Below are positions 56,240 through 64,000 of a stretch of 64,000 nt of DNA, in pieces. The notes below the pieces were generated by a model. The model was not told where the DNA came from and did not search any database. It saw nothing but the letters and a program-made list of their open reading frames with translations. Position 1 is the stretch's first letter, and the number at the start of each line of letters is the position of its first letter. Source of the stretch: Thiotrichales bacterium 19S9-11 (lineage in GTDB: Bacteria > Pseudomonadota > Gammaproteobacteria > Francisellales > Francisellaceae); NCBI GenBank assembly GCA_021713395.1, contig JAKJJT010000008.1, positions 1-64,000 on the forward strand. The letters run 5' to 3'. A program made the translations under genes and the position numbers.

Positions 56240-56788
56240 TTACCAAAAATTATAGGTAACACCAGCAGTGCAAAGTAAATAGTTGCCATCAACAAAAGGT
56301 AGTAATGTATCATGAGCTGAAGCCATGACAATGAAGTCTATGTTTTTTGTGTAAGAGTAACTCACACCAATCGCTGAATATAGAGAACCATGATACTTAT
56401 CACGACCACTAGCTGGAGTGTAGTTGTCGTCTTTGTATTGTGCTCCTCCCATTTTCAAAATCAAGCGCAAAGTGTCTTCTTCATTAAAGGGAAGGTAGAA
56501 TCGCATAGCTGCATCAAAAGCTTGATGGTCTCCAGTGCTAAGTCGAGTATATCCAGCTTCTAAACCAAAGTATTGAAAAAATTGGTAACCCACATTTAAG
56601 TTAACGCCAATACCATCATCTCTAACATTATCACCAGATAAATTTTCGTGGCTTGAGAAGGAAGGTCCTACATTAATTTCAACATAAGGCCTAGGTGAAA
56701 AGGAAGTTTTTTCTGTAGGAGTATTTGCTTGGCTTATGCTCGGTAAAGCTAGACTTGTTAATGCCATGGATAATAAAGCTTTTTTCAT
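56240..56788 (-). CDS. Outer-membrane beta-barrel protein (8-strand OMP type)
   Basis: 182 residues with signal peptide (ALPSISQA-NT, about 21). Alternating amphipathic strands: PYVEINVGPSFSS, IGVNLNVGYQFFQYFGLEAGYTRL, AAMRFYLPF, SAIGVSYSY and a final VTYNFW. The C-terminal aromatic residue fits Bam assembly. It is the size of OmpA/OmpW/Opa-type barrels; no specific subfamily. Lies 68 bp upstream of the adaptor gene on the same strand and may be separately expressed. Confidence 0.8.
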   Translation of the reverse strand: MKKALLSMALTSLALPSISQANTPTEKTSFSPRPYVEINVGPSFSSHENLSGDNVRDDGIGVNLNVGYQFFQYFGLEAGYTRLSTGDHQAFDAAMRFYLPFNEEDTLRLILKMGGAQYKDDNYTPASGRDKYHGSLYSAIGVSYSYTKNIDFIVMASAHDTLLPFVDGNYLLCTAGVTYNFW

Positions 56789-56882
56789 TTTTGGGTTTCT
56801 CTATGCTTGTTTTTTTTAAGGGCATTTTACCTTATCAAAAACAAAATAGAAATAGTCATAGTTTATAGTTGTTCTTGATATG

Positions 56883-59087
56883 TTACGCACATAAAATCAT
56901 AGGTTTGATATAGTGATCTGAAGATATACTAAATAGGTGTGGGGGTGCTTCTATTTTTGGTGGGTCAAAAAAAAGTGTACGATCTTTCATAAATTTAGTT
57001 ATTTTTTCTACTGGTAGGGACTCATTATCTTCTTGATAGTAGTTATATAAATTTTTTAAAAAAACGTCATCTTGAAAAATGGCTAGCTTTTGTTCATATA
57101 AATTTAGTTTTTCTTCTAATGGAATAAATCCTTTCTTAAGTAGAAGGCTTTGATAGTTAGTTAAATATATTTTTATATCTTTTATAAACGTGTTATCAAA
57201 ATTATCAGATATAGATATATGATGGTCAGGAGATGAGAAAAGATTTTTTGATTTAATAATTATATTTGTACAAGTAGTTAATGGCTTTTTATTCTTATTT
57301 ATAAGATAGCAGTTTGTTAGCATTTCTAAAAAATAATCTTTAGATTTTTCAGGTACTTCATTTATATTTTTTTCAAAAATATTAAAGAGCTCATTTTTGA
57401 TATTTAGGTTTAAGCCAGCTAGTAATTGAAGTTTAATTGATGGGTTAAAAACACTTAGTTTTTCAGGTAAGCTTTCTTTATCTATCTTCGGATATAAGCT
57501 TATCAATGATTTAATTTCAGTAATTGGTGCTTCATCTGAGTTTGGGTTATTTTCGTATTTAATGAAATGATCTAATGCTTTATCAAAAGAACTAAATTTT
57601 TTAGTTATTAATGTTTTTGCTGAAAGGTAACGCCGATAGAGATCACCTTGTTTATTAATCTTATGATAATTGTTGATAATATAGTTATGAACTTCAGCAA
57701 AACAAGAAATTGGTTTTTGTGTGTTATTAAGAGACTCTTCATTGTCTGTTGTGTATTTATTTATAATATCTTGAATAGGTTTAGCATGGCTACGATGTTT
57801 AAAAATTTTAGGGTCATTATATGATTTAAAAAGAGAAATCATTTCATTTAAATTAATATTTTCAGCATTTGGTGGTTTACTGTTAGGTTTAAATAGTCGA
57901 TAAGTTTTGTAAGCTAAGAATGGCAGAGCAAGTACAGCGCCGGCAATAACAGCACCTAACATAACTGTTGCTTCTGCAAGTGGCTCTTGCTTTACTATCA
58001 TGGTAATGCCAGCACTTGCAGCAAGAGAGTTTTTGATACAGTTTACATAATCTCGAACATGCGTAAATGGCTTATTAATTTTTTCATAAACTTTATAAAT
58101 GGGGTTAGCTTTCAGCTTTCTTTCTTTTTCTTTTAACTGTGTTTCTTTATCATTTATTTTTTCTTTTAGTGCTTCTTCTAATGAATCAGCATTCACTATG
58201 TGATCAAATTCACCAAGAAACTTTTTATAGTTTGAGTCATCTTTATACTTTTCGTGGTAATCAGTTAATTTATTCTCATTATCCAGTTTTTTAAGAAAAT
58301 TTAAATATTGTTTATCTTCGTTTAGTTGTGTTGTTTTTTCTTTACAGTACTTTTGAATAACAGAGCCAATAGTGTATAGTCCATAAAATATAGCCATGCC
58401 AATCGCTAAAGGTGGGCATGCGGCAGAAAGACCAAATAATGATAATAGCATAAAGATATTACCGGCAACGTAAAGTCCATCAGTTAGACCGTCGATAACG
58501 CTGGTAATTACAAGTTTATTACGGTCACAGTATTTAGGTGGTTTTACATCGTCGTAGCTATATTTATCAGGGTTTATCATAAACTGATCTAGTTTATTTA
58601 GATTCTCAGTTCTTTTATCTTCTAAATGACGCTTATATAAGTTATTCGCAATTAATAAGATACCAATAGCAAAGCCAATGCTACCTAAAGGAGATATAAG
58701 TGTTGATGCATAGTTTTGATTAGTAAATTTTGATGTTAGATCAAGAATATTAACAAACGCATGGCGACCATTTTTTATAGCACTTAAAACATCACGTCCT
58801 CGGCTATATAGTTTGTTAAATTCTTTACTAGTACGTAGTTGAGAATGAGTTCTTAAGGCGCCTAAGACAGCAAAACTAAAAAAGATACCTAACATTGGAA
58901 AAAAAGCGTAAGGGTCATCCGGGTCAAACTCTTCACCGGTTATATCTTCAATATAACTAACAACACTTTGGGCTAAATAAATAGCATCGGCCTGGCCTTT
59001 TTCAAGCCCAGTTAAAAAACGTTGATACCAAGTTCTTTCCTGACCTTTACTTAGATCATCAAAAAACGCTTCAAATGTTGATGTCAT
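56883..59087 (-). CDS. Large multi-membrane protein of unknown function, possible secreted effector
   Basis: 734 residues, no recognised domain. Membrane segments about 65-82, 128-150, 200-245 (two) and 365-400 (two) lie in the first 410 residues, separated by charged, coiled-coil-like stretches (about 250-345: EKINDKETQLKEKERKLKAN). The last 320 residues are soluble, Lys/Asn-rich and helical. No N-terminal signal peptide. This pattern (several hairpin-like membrane pairs, long polar tail, no homology, stand-alone gene) is seen in effectors of intracellular bacteria that enter host membranes, but also in ordinary unknown membrane proteins. Effector role is a guess. Confidence 0.6.
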   Translation of the reverse strand: MTSTFEAFFDDLSKGQERTWYQRFLTGLEKGQADAIYLAQSVVSYIEDITGEEFDPDDPYAFFPMLGIFFSFAVLGALRTHSQLRTSKEFNKLYSRGRDVLSAIKNGRHAFVNILDLTSKFTNQNYASTLISPLGSIGFAIGILLIANNLYKRHLEDKRTENLNKLDQFMINPDKYSYDDVKPPKYCDRNKLVITSVIDGLTDGLYVAGNIFMLLSLFGLSAACPPLAIGMAIFYGLYTIGSVIQKYCKEKTTQLNEDKQYLNFLKKLDNENKLTDYHEKYKDDSNYKKFLGEFDHIVNADSLEEALKEKINDKETQLKEKERKLKANPIYKVYEKINKPFTHVRDYVNCIKNSLAASAGITMIVKQEPLAEATVMLGAVIAGAVLALPFLAYKTYRLFKPNSKPPNAENINLNEMISLFKSYNDPKIFKHRSHAKPIQDIINKYTTDNEESLNNTQKPISCFAEVHNYIINNYHKINKQGDLYRRYLSAKTLITKKFSSFDKALDHFIKYENNPNSDEAPITEIKSLISLYPKIDKESLPEKLSVFNPSIKLQLLAGLNLNIKNELFNIFEKNINEVPEKSKDYFLEMLTNCYLINKNKKPLTTCTNIIIKSKNLFSSPDHHISISDNFDNTFIKDIKIYLTNYQSLLLKKGFIPLEEKLNLYEQKLAIFQDDVFLKNLYNYYQEDNESLPVEKITKFMKDRTLFFDPPKIEAPPHLFSISSDHYIKPMILCA

Positions 59088-59183
59088 AGTTAATCACTTT
59101 TATGTGATCTTTATATGAACAATATACTATTTTAGTATTACACTTTTATTAAATAGATTAAATTTCACGCACCAAGGTTTTAA

Positions 59184-59672
59184 TTAATAATTTTGGATCA
59201 AAATGAGTTGATTATTTTTCTGTTGAATTTCTAAATGCTTTAGGGCACTCATGCCGAGTAATATATATTCTGCATGAAAAGCAGGGCTTATATTTGCTTT
59301 AATATTTTTTAAAGTGATATTACCAATTTGTAAGGTATCAACGATAGCATGATAGACTGTTGTATGTCCACCAGCAGTTAATGCAGTTTGTTGAAATCCT
59401 TTTTTCAAACCAATGCTATTAGCAACAGCTTCAGGAATTGACACACTGCTTGCACCAGTATCAATTAGAAAAATAACAGGATGCTTATTAATATACCCAT
59501 TAACCATATATTGATGATTGATTGCTTCTAAGGTAACAATATTTTTGTGTGCAGTTTGACTAACTTCAGGTGTTAGCTGTGCTTTTTTTTTATATTCAAG
59601 GACAGAATGTATAACGTAGATTAATAAAGCAAATATCCCAATCCAAAAAATGTAAATAAATTTTTTTTGCAT
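59184..59672 (-). CDS. Retropepsin-like clan AA aspartic protease, membrane-anchored
   Basis: 162 residues. N-terminal membrane anchor (FIYIFWIGIFALLIYVIHSVL, about 4-24) and a TIGR02281-type retropepsin-like domain: YMVNGYINKHPVIFLIDTGA with the catalytic Asp in D-T-G-A, then SSVSIPEAVANSIGL, and AEYILLGMSALKHLEI. Bacterial members probably act as dimers in the periplasm; targets unknown. Follows dacA by 18 bp in the same operon, suggesting a cell-envelope role. Confidence 0.88.
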   Translation of the reverse strand: MQKKFIYIFWIGIFALLIYVIHSVLEYKKKAQLTPEVSQTAHKNIVTLEAINHQYMVNGYINKHPVIFLIDTGASSVSIPEAVANSIGLKKGFQQTALTAGGHTTVYHAIVDTLQIGNITLKNIKANISPAFHAEYILLGMSALKHLEIQQKNNQLILIQNY

Positions 59673-59690
59673 TAAATACCTAAAACCATT

Positions 59691-60941
59691 TTAAAACCAG
59701 CTTCGAATAGTATTACTAATATTAGTGAAGAAGCCAGCTTTTTCAACAGACTGAAGCGCATATACTGGCGTTTTTAGTAGAACTTTATCCTTTAAACTAA
59801 TTGTTAAAGTGCCAACTTCTTGGTTTTCTTTAATTGGTGCTTTTAAGTTTTCATTTGCAGTGATTTTTAAATGGACCTGTTTATCTTGCCCTTTAGCTAG
59901 TGTTAGAACAATATCATTTTTAACCGTAACAGGTAACTTATATTTATAAGTACTAGCATTATCAATCTCTAATGTTGTAATAGGTTTATTATGACTTGCA
60001 ATTTCATAGTTTTCAAAGAAACGAAAACCATAGGTTAATATTTTTTGGGATTCTTCTGTTCGAACGGTACTACTTGGCGTGCCTAGTACAATAGCAATTA
60101 ACCTGCGGTCATCCCTTAGTGCAGAAGATGCAAGGTTAAACCCTGCCTGATCTGTATAGCCAGTTTTGATGCCATCAACGCCAGAGTTAGCGTTGAGTAA
60201 TCTATTTCTATTTTGTTGTGTAATACCATTGTATGTGAAGCTCTTTGTACTATAGATTTTATAAAGCTCTGGAAAATTATGAATAAATGCACGTGCTAAA
60301 ACAGCCATGTCATAGGCAGAAGAGTATTGGCCTTCAGCAGGCATGCCGTCAGGCGTTTCAAAATGGCTGTTATTCATGCCAAGTTGTTTTGCAACTTGAT
60401 TCATCAAGTGGACAAAAGATTTATCACTGCCAGCTACAAACTCAGCAAGTGCAATCGTGGCATCATTGCCTGAAGCAATGGCCATGCCTTTATAAAGTGT
60501 TTCAACTGTTATTTTATCAGAAGGTTTGATAAAAAGTTTAGAGCCTTGTCTTTTCCATGCCTTTTTACTAATAGGGACATTTTCATCCCATTTAATAATA
60601 TCATCTTTTAATGCTTGAGCAATAATATAAGCTGTTAAGATTTTAGTAAGGCTTGCAGGTTTATGTTCTTTGTTCATATTTTTCTGGCTTAAAATAGCAC
60701 CAGTTTGAAAATCCATTAAAACCCATGCAGCAGCATTTAATTGAATATTTGGTGGTTCAGGGATAATCGTTGGAATTTTTTGTTGCGGCGAGTATGAAGA
60801 AGTATTTAATGTATTATGTATTGTAGGTTTACTATTAACTTCAACAATACCTTGACTTTGTTCATTTTTTGCATAAATGCTTGATGCTATTCCAATGCAA
60901 AGGACTGTGGTTATAAGATAACTCAGTTTTTGATGAAACAT
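59691..60941 (-). CDS. dacA: D-alanyl-D-alanine carboxypeptidase (PBP5/6 type)
   Basis: 416 residues with signal peptide (SSIYA-KN, about 24). Active-site S-x-x-K in KPASLTKILTAY (about 97), S-x-N in ASGNDATIA (about 157), and K-T-G in DGIKTGYTDQAGF (about 260). C-terminal PBP5-C domain (about 310-400) and an amphipathic membrane anchor at the end (FFTNISNTIRSWF). Trims peptidoglycan pentapeptides. Upstream of the retropepsin-like gene. Confidence 0.95.
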   Translation of the reverse strand: MFHQKLSYLITTVLCIGIASSIYAKNEQSQGIVEVNSKPTIHNTLNTSSYSPQQKIPTIIPEPPNIQLNAAAWVLMDFQTGAILSQKNMNKEHKPASLTKILTAYIIAQALKDDIIKWDENVPISKKAWKRQGSKLFIKPSDKITVETLYKGMAIASGNDATIALAEFVAGSDKSFVHLMNQVAKQLGMNNSHFETPDGMPAEGQYSSAYDMAVLARAFIHNFPELYKIYSTKSFTYNGITQQNRNRLLNANSGVDGIKTGYTDQAGFNLASSALRDDRRLIAIVLGTPSSTVRTEESQKILTYGFRFFENYEIASHNKPITTLEIDNASTYKYKLPVTVKNDIVLTLAKGQDKQVHLKITANENLKAPIKENQEVGTLTISLKDKVLLKTPVYALQSVEKAGFFTNISNTIRSWF

Positions 60942-61037
60942 TACGATATCCCCTAATCTTCAAAGTTCACCTTTATTTTAGTATAGATTTAAAATACTTT
61001 TAAACTAATTTAAGGCAAAAATCAGTCATTAGGAAAG

Positions 61038-61955
61038 CTAAGGTAAACTTTTAAGCCAGTTGTTAGTTTCTTCAATAGCGTTGAGTGCTTCTTTGATAAT
61101 TGTTAAATAGCCAATAAAACCGTGTATCATCCCTGGGTATGTAATAGTTGTAACATGATTGTTTGCTTTTGTTAATTGCTGTGCATAGGCTAAGCCTTCA
61201 TCATGTAGAGGGTCAAATTCAGCCAGTACCATTAATGTAGGTGGCAGTTGGCTGAATTCATCAAAGTTGATTGGTGAAAAGTAAGGGTGATAACGATCTT
61301 GATCATAACGAGCATAATTTTGATAGAACCATTCCAACCAGTTACGATCTAGCATATAAACTAAATCAGTATATTGTTGTTTGGATGGATAGTTATAATC
61401 AGCATCAACAGCAGGATACCAAAGAACTTGTGCTTTTGGACTTATATTTTGATTTTTTGTTAAATGACAAAGTACAGCCGTTAAATTACCTCCAGAGCTA
61501 TCACCAATTACAATAATATTTTTTGGGTTGATGTTAAATTTATCGCAATGATCAACTAACCAGTTAAAGCTATCCACTGCATCATTAATTGCTGATGGGA
61601 ATTTATGTTCAGGTGCCAGGCGATAATCAACTGATAAAACTTGGGTCTGTGTTTTATCTGCTAAATAATCACAAACTAATTGGTAAGTATTAATTGAGCC
61701 TAAGCTCCAACCGCCCCCATGGAAAAATAAAATCATGTGGTCTGTTAATTGTGTTGGCTTATATAGTCGAACATTAAGTTGATGTGATTCAGTTTGAATG
61801 GTAATGTCTTTATGCGTGATGTCTGGTTTGTGGCAGGTTGAATAGAATTGAGCAATGCGATCAGCCCATAATTTACGCTGCTCTTTTGCTGGCTGAGATT
61901 TGAAAAATTCAATGCTAGGGTCACGGACTAGTTTTTCTAGAATAGGGTTAATCAT
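61038..61955 (-). CDS. Alpha/beta hydrolase of the hormone-sensitive lipase type
   Basis: 305 residues. Oxyanion motif LFFHGGGWSLGS (about 73-84) and nucleophile IVIGDSSGGNLTA (Ser about 150); Asp in LAEFDPLHDEG and His in MIHGFIG complete the triad. Short-chain esterase or lipase family IV; substrate not known. No signal peptide, so cytoplasmic or released by other means. Overlaps the upstream transporter gene by 8 bp. Confidence 0.92.
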   Translation of the reverse strand: MINPILEKLVRDPSIEFFKSQPAKEQRKLWADRIAQFYSTCHKPDITHKDITIQTESHQLNVRLYKPTQLTDHMILFFHGGGWSLGSINTYQLVCDYLADKTQTQVLSVDYRLAPEHKFPSAINDAVDSFNWLVDHCDKFNINPKNIIVIGDSSGGNLTAVLCHLTKNQNISPKAQVLWYPAVDADYNYPSKQQYTDLVYMLDRNWLEWFYQNYARYDQDRYHPYFSPINFDEFSQLPPTLMVLAEFDPLHDEGLAYAQQLTKANNHVTTITYPGMIHGFIGYLTIIKEALNAIEETNNWLKSLP

Positions 61956-62874
61956 TTAACTTCCTTTTCCTATATTTCAACTTAGGCATATTATTTAATA
62001 GCATAGCACCAATAATTAAGATTAAGGCAAGAATTGTAGATGACTTTAAGGCGTCGCCCATAAATAAAACGCCAGCAAATGCACTAACAAGTGGCGCTAG
62101 ATAGTTAACAAAGGAAGTAAAAGTCACACCAGATCTTTTAATTAGTTGAATATAGAGTAGATAAGCAATACCAGAAGGAAATACACCTAAAAGAAGTACT
62201 GTAACGAATGATTCACTTGTAAAGCTTAGGAATGCTCCAGGGTCAGAAACTAATGTAAAAATGAGCATTGGAATAGCAGAGAGAATTAAAATATTTCTAG
62301 TTAATTTTAATGGTGATTGTTCAGGCATTGTTCGTATGATAATTAAAGATGAGGCAAAACATAATGCACCAAATAAAATAGCTACTTCTGCAATTAGGCT
62401 TCCATTCATATTTTTTAAAGAGGGAGATAATAAAATAATTAACCCAATAAATCCAATAAAAATACTAGCGATAACTCGCAGGGTTGCTCTTTCTTGAGGA
62501 ATAAAAATGGTAGCTAGCAATACAGCAAATAAAGGAATTGTACCCATTAAAATACCAGTAAGGCTGCTATCAATATATTGTTGCCCCCAAGCAATTGAAA
62601 TCATTGGAATAATAGTTTCTAAGGCAGCAATGATACAATATCGTATAATGATAGATGGTGTGAATTTTAATCTTTTTCGTTTATTTTTTGATGTAGGCTC
62701 AAATAAGGCAAGGAGCACACAGAGTGTAATAGCGCCAATGACTACTCTAGAGGTTGCAAGTACAAGTGGGGAAAGTGTATTTAAAGCAACACTATTAAAT
62801 GCAAACTGTAATCCCCAAATTAAGGCAAGAATAATTAATAAATAGTAACTAATAAATACATTGTTTTGTCTCAT
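61948..62874 (-). CDS. EamA/DMT-family transporter
   Basis: 308 residues, ten membrane segments in two homologous halves (ALIWGLQFAFNSVALNTLSP at the N-terminus; AILFGALCFASSLIII beginning the second half). Ends with a positively charged cytoplasmic tail (KLKYRKRKLND). Exports metabolites; substrate unknown. Co-transcribed with the esterase-like gene, which suggests handling of the same compound. Confidence 0.9.
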   Translation of the reverse strand: MRQNNVFISYYLLIILALIWGLQFAFNSVALNTLSPLVLATSRVVIGAITLCVLLALFEPTSKNKRKRLKFTPSIIIRYCIIAALETIIPMISIAWGQQYIDSSLTGILMGTIPLFAVLLATIFIPQERATLRVIASIFIGFIGLIILLSPSLKNMNGSLIAEVAILFGALCFASSLIIIRTMPEQSPLKLTRNILILSAIPMLIFTLVSDPGAFLSFTSESFVTVLLLGVFPSGIAYLLYIQLIKRSGVTFTSFVNYLAPLVSAFAGVLFMGDALKSSTILALILIIGAMLLNNMPKLKYRKRKLND

Positions 62875-62931
62875 ATCTATCCTAATTATGGGTATCTAAA
62901 TAAGGCAAATACTAGCATAGCCTTTTAATCA

Positions 62932-63336
62932 TTAATAGTGTTTCGTTGGTAGCTCAATTTCTTTTGGTTGGTAAGGCATCCATTTAGGTTGTTTGTTTAA
63001 TAATTTAGACTTTTGTTCTTCAGATGTGACTGGACCAATTAGAACTTGGTATATGAGTTGTGTATCTATCTTAGTATGTCGGATAAAAACAGATTGATCA
63101 GGGTATTGTTTACTTAAGAGTCGATACATTTGCTCAGCTAAATTAAATGAAAGAAAAGAAGCATACAATAAATATTTTTGAGTTGCTATGGAATTATTAT
63201 TAGGTATTTCAGTGTTATCATCTTGCATGTTTGATTTGCTATGAAACTTAACAAACAGGCTACAACCATTAAGTGTAAATAAAATTAAAAAAAATATTCC
63301 AAGCCCTAAAAAGGTAATGTTTTTATTTTTATGCAT
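62932..63336 (-). CDS. Small lipoprotein or membrane protein with SPOR-like domain
   Basis: 134 residues. Signal-type segment with Cys at about 25 (LFTLNGC-SLF), a possible lipobox (L-N-G-C). About 53-115 show the SPOR pattern: YLLYASFLSFNLAEQMYRLLSKQYP, VFIRHTK, then LIYQVLIGPVTSEEQKSKLL. SPOR domains bind denuded peptidoglycan glycan strands at the division site. 7 bp from the TauE/SafE gene on the same strand. Confidence 0.75.
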   Translation of the reverse strand: MHKNKNITFLGLGIFFLILFTLNGCSLFVKFHSKSNMQDDNTEIPNNNSIATQKYLLYASFLSFNLAEQMYRLLSKQYPDQSVFIRHTKIDTQLIYQVLIGPVTSEEQKSKLLNKQPKWMPYQPKEIELPTKHY

Positions 63337-63343
63337 TAATTAC

Positions 63344-64000
63344 TCAAACTATCCATTGCTTAACAACAATGTAGAACATTTTAATGCAGATGAAAAGTAG
63401 GAGCATAATAAAGATACGACGAGTAATATTTGGTGGCGTTAATGTTGATAACCTAGCGCCGATAGGCGTTGTTAGCATACTAATAACACCTATAATTATG
63501 ATAGCAGGCCAGTATAAAAAGCCAGTGGCATATTCAACTGAGCTCGAAGAGGCAAGGCCTAAAAAAAAGTAACTAATACTACCAACAATTGCTATTGGCA
63601 AACTTAAGGCAGAGGATGTACCTGCAGCATATCTTATGGGTAAATTTTGCGATATTAAAAATGGGACACTAATAATCGAGCCGCCAATGCCCAGCATGCC
63701 AGAAATAAAGCCGATTAAACTGCCATACTTAAATCGACGCATACGATTAATATTAATGTCTAATTGATTTGCTGCTATTGTGTAATCAAAAGGTGTTTGT
63801 TTTTCTTTTTTATTGCGAATTAATTTTATAATCATAACAAGTAACGTAAATGTAAAAATAAGAATTAGAAAATTACCATGAGCAAATCTCGCAACAATTG
63901 CACCAATAATGCATAAAGGTAGAATAGTAGAGAGCATTTGCCAGTAAGCTTTTGAATGAATACGGCCTAATTTTCGGTTGGCTAGAATAGCTGATGTCCC
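63344..64000 (-). CDS. TauE/SafE-family membrane permease, 5' end beyond window
   Basis: The frame stays open from 63937 (an internal Met) to the window edge. Residues before it read GTSAILANRKLGRIHSKAYW, typical of this family, so the gene is incomplete on its right side and the ATG at 63937 is not its start. Visible part holds seven or so membrane segments with the family repeat YGSLIGFISGMLGIGGSIIS and VPFLISQNLPIRYAAGTSSALSLP. Members export sulfite, sulfoacetate or related anions; substrate not known here. Confidence 0.88.
   Translation of the reverse strand, partial: GTSAILANRKLGRIHSKAYWQMLSTILPLCIIGAIVARFAHGNFLILIFTFTLLVMIIKLIRNKKEKQTPFDYTIAANQLDININRMRRFKYGSLIGFISGMLGIGGSIISVPFLISQNLPIRYAAGTSSALSLPIAIVGSISYFFLGLASSSSVEYATGFLYWPAIIIIGVISMLTTPIGARLSTLTPPNITRRIFIMLLLFICIKMFYIVVKQWIV

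Overview
The window is AT-rich, densely coded chromosomal DNA. The proteins read as a gammaproteobacterium of the Francisella / Fangia / Cysteiniphilum / Piscirickettsia kind: Kdo lipopolysaccharide genes, hemX-hemY, GatCAB, ProQ, PrmB, and a stand-alone, divergent RNA polymerase alpha subunit like the second rpoA of Francisella. The family placement is inference from gene content; no 16S or marker phylogeny was possible. No gene-free stretch reaches 300 bp; the longest (32643-32925, 283 bp) holds only a short inverted repeat and presumed promoters.

Layout. (1) 1-2095: right end of an integrated P4-like or satellite element (primase fragment, AlpA-type activator, tyrosine integrase) inserted at the 3' end of an intact tRNA-Leu(CAA). 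(2) 2176-7628: rpoA second copy, a Sel1-repeat plus AAA+ ATPase with degenerate active site, ffh, a YdcF/SanA-like membrane protein and an acidic low-complexity protein built on a hexanucleotide repeat. (3) 7808-12447: gatC-gatA-gatB with a HAD phosphatase behind it, and two small unknown genes. (4) 12633-17693: a PP-loop thiolation enzyme translationally coupled to a TusA-like sulfur carrier, a Trm112-like protein coupled to kdsB, an EAL protein and radA. (5) 17738-23327: a membrane diguanylate cyclase coupled to a secreted repeat protein, a decayed HD-GYP fragment, a trans-sulfuration-type PLP enzyme, a low-molecular-weight tyrosine phosphatase and a GNAT-like protein. (6) 23338-32642: asd divergent from thrA-thrB-thrC, then a large beta-propeller lipoprotein. 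(7) 32926-38725: sufE, hemD-hemX-hemY, an ABC-F ATPase preceded by what looks like a ribosome-controlled leader, and a nitroreductase. (8) 38910-51001: gltX, cysS-prmB-aroC-dedA-pilZ, gnd, a TrpE/TrpG-like pair that has lost its catalytic residues, proQ and prfC. (9) 51012-64000: kdsD, an RND efflux pump with its adaptor, an outer-membrane barrel, a large unknown multi-membrane protein, a retropepsin-like protein and dacA, an alpha/beta hydrolase and EamA transporter, a SPOR lipoprotein and a TauE/SafE permease running off the right edge.

Themes. Several genes keep a family fold but lose its active site (AAA+, GGDEF of the EAL protein, TrpE-like, TrpG-like), and cyclic-di-GMP genes are scattered through the window (EAL, GGDEF, HD-GYP remnant, PilZ). 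KdsB and KdsD both serve Kdo synthesis; asd and thrABC supply homoserine and threonine; SufE and the TusA-like protein are sulfur carriers. The most unusual items are the TrpE/TrpG-like pseudoenzyme pair (46391-48390), the leader of the ABC-F gene (36501-36655), and the periplasmic repeat protein plus diguanylate cyclase unit (17738-20663).
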